A DNA stretch of 46,062 bases from the NCBI GenBank assembly GCA_017941705.1, contig JAGAVX010000049.1, positions 1 through 46,062 on the forward strand, in the 5' to 3' direction. The notes beneath the pieces are model-generated. The model saw nothing but the letters and a program-made list of their open reading frames with translations, did no database searches and had not been told where the DNA came from. This document shows, in pieces, positions 43,431 to 46,062 of this stretch. Made by a program: the position numbers and the translations under genes. Within the stretch, counting starts at the first letter, position 1, and each line of letters starts with the position of its first letter. Source of the DNA: Atopobiaceae bacterium (GTDB lineage: Bacteria; Actinomycetota; Coriobacteriia; Coriobacteriales; Atopobiaceae).

Positions 43431-44765
43431 GTGGCAAAAGAGGTTGTGACGGTTGTCGGGGGAGGGCTTGCAGGCAGCGAGTGCGCTCTGCAGCTCGCCC
43501 AACGAGGCATAGCGGTGAGACTCTACGAGCAGCGCCCAAACGGGGCGGCGCCCGCGCACCATACGGACCGAATGGCGGAGCTCGTGTGCTCGAACTCGCT
43601 CAAGTCGCTCCGAGAGGAGAGCGCCGCGGGATTGCTCAAGTACGAGCTGTCGGCAATGGGGTCGCATCTGATGCGCATGGCCAAGGCTTGTGCGGTGCCC
43701 GCGGGAGGGGCGCTTGCGGTCAATCGAGACGACTTCTCGGAGATGGTTACTCAGGCAATACTCGACAACCCGCTCATAGAGCTGGTGCGCGAGGAGGTGA
43801 CGGAGCTGCCAGACGGTCGGTGCGTTATCGCGGCTGGGCCGCTCTGCTCACAGGCGCTCTTCGAGAGGCTATGCGCTCTGGTTGGCTCGCAGCACTCGTC
43901 CTTCTATGATGCGGCCGCGCCCATCATTGACGCCGAGAGCATCGACCGTGAGATTGCCTTCTCTCAGTCTCGATATGAGGACGGTGTCGGAGACTATCTC
44001 AACTGTCAGATGGACCGAGAGGAATACGACCGCTTCTACGATGCGCTCGTTGCTGCCAAACGTGTCGTTGCCCGCGAGTTCGAGGAGAAAGACCTCTTCA
44101 ACGCCTGTCAGCCTGTCGAGGAGGTTGCACGCAAGGGACGCGACACATTGCGCTTTGGTGCCTTAAAGCCGGTTGGTCTCAATGACCCACGGACAGGTCG
44201 CCGTCCGTGGGCTGTCGTGCAGCTGCGTCCCGAGAATGCCGAGGGAACCGCCTATAACCTCGTGGGGTTTCAGACGAATCTCACTTGGGGCGAGCAGGCT
44301 CGGGTGTTTCGCATGATACCGGGGCTCGAGCAAGCGGAGTTTTTCAGGTATGGCGTCATGCACCGCAACTCTTTTGTCGACTCTCCTCGCGTCCTCGACG
44401 GAAGCTTCGCCGTTCCCAATACTCACATTCGTCTGGCAGGCCAGATCACGGGCACCGAAGGCTATGTTGAAGCTATGGCATCGGGCCTCTTCGCAGCCAT
44501 TAACACCTATGCCGACATCGTCGGCGCGGAGCGGCTGGTCCTGCCAAAGACGACGGCCTTCGGCTCGCTTGTCGCATACGCCACCAATCCCGAGACGGAG
44601 CCCTACCAGCCGATGCATGTCAACTTCGGCCTGGTGCCTCCTCTGAGCGGAAGGAGAATGCGCAAGGGCGAGCGTTATGCGGCCTATGCCGCACGAGCCA
44701 AGAAGGATCTTGTGGATTGTCTGGCCTTGCGTCGGGACTTGTTCGCTTCTGAGGTGGCAGGCTGA
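43431..44765 (+). CDS. trmFO: Folate-dependent tRNA (m5U54) methyltransferase TrmFO
   Basis: Makes m5U54 in the tRNA T-loop with methylene-tetrahydrofolate and FAD. The 444 residues begin with the FAD-binding VTVVGGGLAGSECALQLA and contain MAELVCSNSLKSL, YLNCQMDREEY, the catalytic-type ACQPVEEVA segment, AVVQLRPENA and QITGTEGYVEAMASG. Start GTG at 43431 follows AAGGGG by a few bases; no ATG precedes the conserved strand. xerC overlaps its stop. Confidence 0.97.
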   Translation: MAKEVVTVVGGGLAGSECALQLAQRGIAVRLYEQRPNGAAPAHHTDRMAELVCSNSLKSLREESAAGLLKYELSAMGSHLMRMAKACAVPAGGALAVNRDDFSEMVTQAILDNPLIELVREEVTELPDGRCVIAAGPLCSQALFERLCALVGSQHSSFYDAAAPIIDAESIDREIAFSQSRYEDGVGDYLNCQMDREEYDRFYDALVAAKRVVAREFEEKDLFNACQPVEEVARKGRDTLRFGALKPVGLNDPRTGRRPWAVVQLRPENAEGTAYNLVGFQTNLTWGEQARVFRMIPGLEQAEFFRYGVMHRNSFVDSPRVLDGSFAVPNTHIRLAGQITGTEGYVEAMASGLFAAINTYADIVGAERLVLPKTTAFGSLVAYATNPETEPYQPMHVNFGLVPPLSGRRMRKGERYAAYAARAKKDLVDCLALRRDLFASEVAG

Positions 44766-45700
44766 TGGCCTCGTCAGACCGTGAGGCTCGGCGTGAGACG
44801 TTCGAGGCGGATGCCAAAGACTTCATTGCCTATATCAGAGGAACGAGAAACCTTTCCGACAATACGGTAAGGGCGTATGAGACTGATCTGCAGGCTTATA
44901 TCGACTGGCTGGGCAGGGAGGGCATTGACGGCTACAACGTGAGTCACCGAGGCTTGAGACGCTACCTTGCAGAGCTGACGAGGGCAAGATACTCGACGCG
45001 CACCATAAACCGGCACCTCTCGGCAATACGCGGACTATACAAGTGGCTTGTCTCACAGGATAGGACGAAGAATGACGCGGCCGCAGCCATCGCCAGCCCA
45101 AAGATGGCAAAGTCTCTGCCCAAGACCATGGGTGACGCCGAGGTTGCCGCACTGGTGGAGACGTGCGATCTGGAAGACGCCGAGGGGCTGCGCGACGCAG
45201 CGTTTCTCGAGCTGCTCTATGCGACGGGAGCCCGAATCTCAGAGGTGTCGCGCCTTGACATCGATGATGTCGACCTCGCGCAATCCCAGGTAAGGCTTTT
45301 TGGCAAGGGGTCAAAGGAGCGCGTCGTGCCGATTTACGGTCGCGCGGTCGAAATGGTAAGGCGTTATCAGGCCTTCTCGCGACCGCGACTGGCCTTAAGA
45401 CGTAAGAAGGGCCCCGTGCCTCCGGCACTGTTTCTCTCGGTGCGAGGCAACCGTATGTCTGCGGATGCTCTAAGAACATGCTTCGAAAGGCGAGTGGCAA
45501 AGGCGGGGATCGACGGCGCGATCACACCGCACGCCATGCGACACACCTATGCCACCGAACTGCTGTCGGGAGGGGCTGATCTGCGAAGCGTTCAGGAGCT
45601 GCTGGGTCATGAGAGCCTGGCAACGACACAGATCTACACGCACCTGTCGGTCGAGAGACTCAAGGAGGCAACCCGACAGGCGCACCCGAGAGGGGAGTAG
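44765..45700 (+). CDS. xerC: Tyrosine recombinase XerC
   Basis: Resolves chromosome dimers at dif with XerD. The 311 residues have an N-terminal SAM-like domain (FIAYIRGTRNLSDNTVRAY; INRHLSAIRGLYKWL) and a complete catalytic set: R157 in TGARISEV, Lys in KGSKERVVP (181/184), H256 and R259 in HAMRHTYA, H282 in LGHES and Y291 in TQIYTHLS. Context (dprA-trmFO-xerC-rpsB) is that of the housekeeping XerC rather than a phage integrase. The ATG overlaps the trmFO stop. Confidence 0.93.
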   Translation: MASSDREARRETFEADAKDFIAYIRGTRNLSDNTVRAYETDLQAYIDWLGREGIDGYNVSHRGLRRYLAELTRARYSTRTINRHLSAIRGLYKWLVSQDRTKNDAAAAIASPKMAKSLPKTMGDAEVAALVETCDLEDAEGLRDAAFLELLYATGARISEVSRLDIDDVDLAQSQVRLFGKGSKERVVPIYGRAVEMVRRYQAFSRPRLALRRKKGPVPPALFLSVRGNRMSADALRTCFERRVAKAGIDGAITPHAMRHTYATELLSGGADLRSVQELLGHESLATTQIYTHLSVERLKEATRQAHPRGE

Positions 45701-45783
45701 GCAACATAGGGTCCCAAGGGGTCAAAAAGGGCCAAGGGAAGGGTCAGATTCACATGTGGAGCTTCGGTTTCGTCACCTATGAC

Positions 45784-45813
45784 TCGACATGACAAGGGCT
45801 TTGCTGCTATACT
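45784..45813 (+). promoter_or_regulatory. Promoter of rpsB
   Basis: TCGACA (45784-45789), 18 bases, then an extended -10 TGCTATACT (TATACT at 45808-45813). It leaves a leader of about 135 bases before rpsB. Confidence 0.72.
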
Positions 45814-45821
45814 CTCTGTTT

Positions 45822-45955
45822 GCTGTGCGTCCGCACAGCGTAAATTCGCACGCGCGGGTGACCCTTTGGCCGCGGTGCCCGAGGCACACAGCCGAGTCTT
45901 GGGTGGCACAGAGGGGCTGACCCCACGCGGAGGACCAACCACAGGAGGTTAGAAC
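45822..45955 (+). promoter_or_regulatory. Structured leader of rpsB
   Basis: About 135 bases before rpsB without a gene. It begins with a perfect hairpin GCTGTGCG / CGCACAGC (45822-45839), then further GC-rich stems (for example GGTGCC / GGCACA-type pairing near 45880) and ends in AGGAGG. S2 represses its own mRNA leader in some bacteria; autoregulation here is inferred from length and structure only. Confidence 0.45.
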
Positions 45956-46062
45956 ATGGCTGTAAAGATCAACATCAGGACACTGCTCGAGGCTGGCTGC
46001 CACTACGGTCATCAGACCCGTCGCTGGAACCCCAAGATGAAGCCGTACATCTTTGGCGAGCG
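45956..46062 (+). CDS. rpsB: 30S ribosomal protein S2, N-terminal part
   Basis: 35 codons in the window, open at the right edge. The residues [19 protein letters not shown] followed by [15 protein letters not shown] are the S2 signature. AGGAGG lies seven bases before the ATG. The gene probably continues with tsf (EF-Ts) beyond the window. Confidence 0.96.
   Translation, partial: MAVKINIRTLLEAGCHYGHQTRRWNPKMKPYIFGE

Overview
The window looks like a core-genome stretch of a Coriobacteriia actinobacterium (Olsenella/Atopobium/Collinsella type). The evidence is high G+C content, strong Shine-Dalgarno sites, a CBS-domain family II pyrophosphatase, two-subunit glycyl-tRNA synthetase, TrmFO, the TIGR03960/DUF2344 radical-SAM pair, a complete Mre/Rod cluster and pyruvate phosphate dikinase. 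The genus call is inference from gene content and style, not from a database match.

Layout. (1) 1-2357: the end of an IS150-type insertion sequence, the minus-strand CBS-pyrophosphatase gene, a 427-base gene-free stretch and a minus-strand tRNA-Arg(CCG). (2) 2.5-8.6 kb: a P-type cation ATPase, aconitase and a zinc-ribbon membrane protein. (3) 8.8-16.9 kb: a cyclophilin, a TPR membrane protein, then mreB-mreC-mreD-mrdA-rodA, the elongation machinery of a rod-shaped cell. (4) 16.9-20.6 kb: a DUF697-like protein and the split radical-SAM/DUF2344 pair. (5) 20.8-25.9 kb: rplU-rpmA, then obgE-proB-nadD-yqeK-rsfS, a ribosome-biogenesis and NAD cluster. (6) 26.0-29.3 kb on the minus strand: dinB and a two-component system. 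(7) 29.5-32.0 kb: rpsP-khpA-rimM-trmD-lepB. (8) 32.0-38.7 kb: glyQ-glyS, a stand-alone N-terminal half of the PPDK regulatory protein, and ppdK. (9) 38.9-46.06 kb: rplS, rnhB-yraN-comM-dprA-trmFO-xerC, and the start of rpsB.

The most unusual locus is 35.28-38.71 kb. A 132-residue protein matches only the N-terminal domain of the DUF299 PPDK regulatory protein (PDRP) and stops before the P-loop kinase/phosphorylase domain. It lies directly upstream of ppdK. The ppdK mRNA is predicted to begin with a long near-perfect hairpin, and PPDK itself is longer than usual, with a charged, probably coiled-coil insertion. PPDK keeps the Thr-Ser-His site that complete PDRP enzymes modify. This suggests a reduced or alternative mode of PPDK control.

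Other items worth checking are two mutually exclusive perfect 11-bp hairpins upstream of rplU, a Cys/Tyr-rich extension on YraN, tandem repeats in the promoter of the two-component operon, a probably leaderless dinB, and an IS end whose hairpin would hide the transposase ribosome-binding site. Most of the remainder is well-conserved housekeeping DNA.
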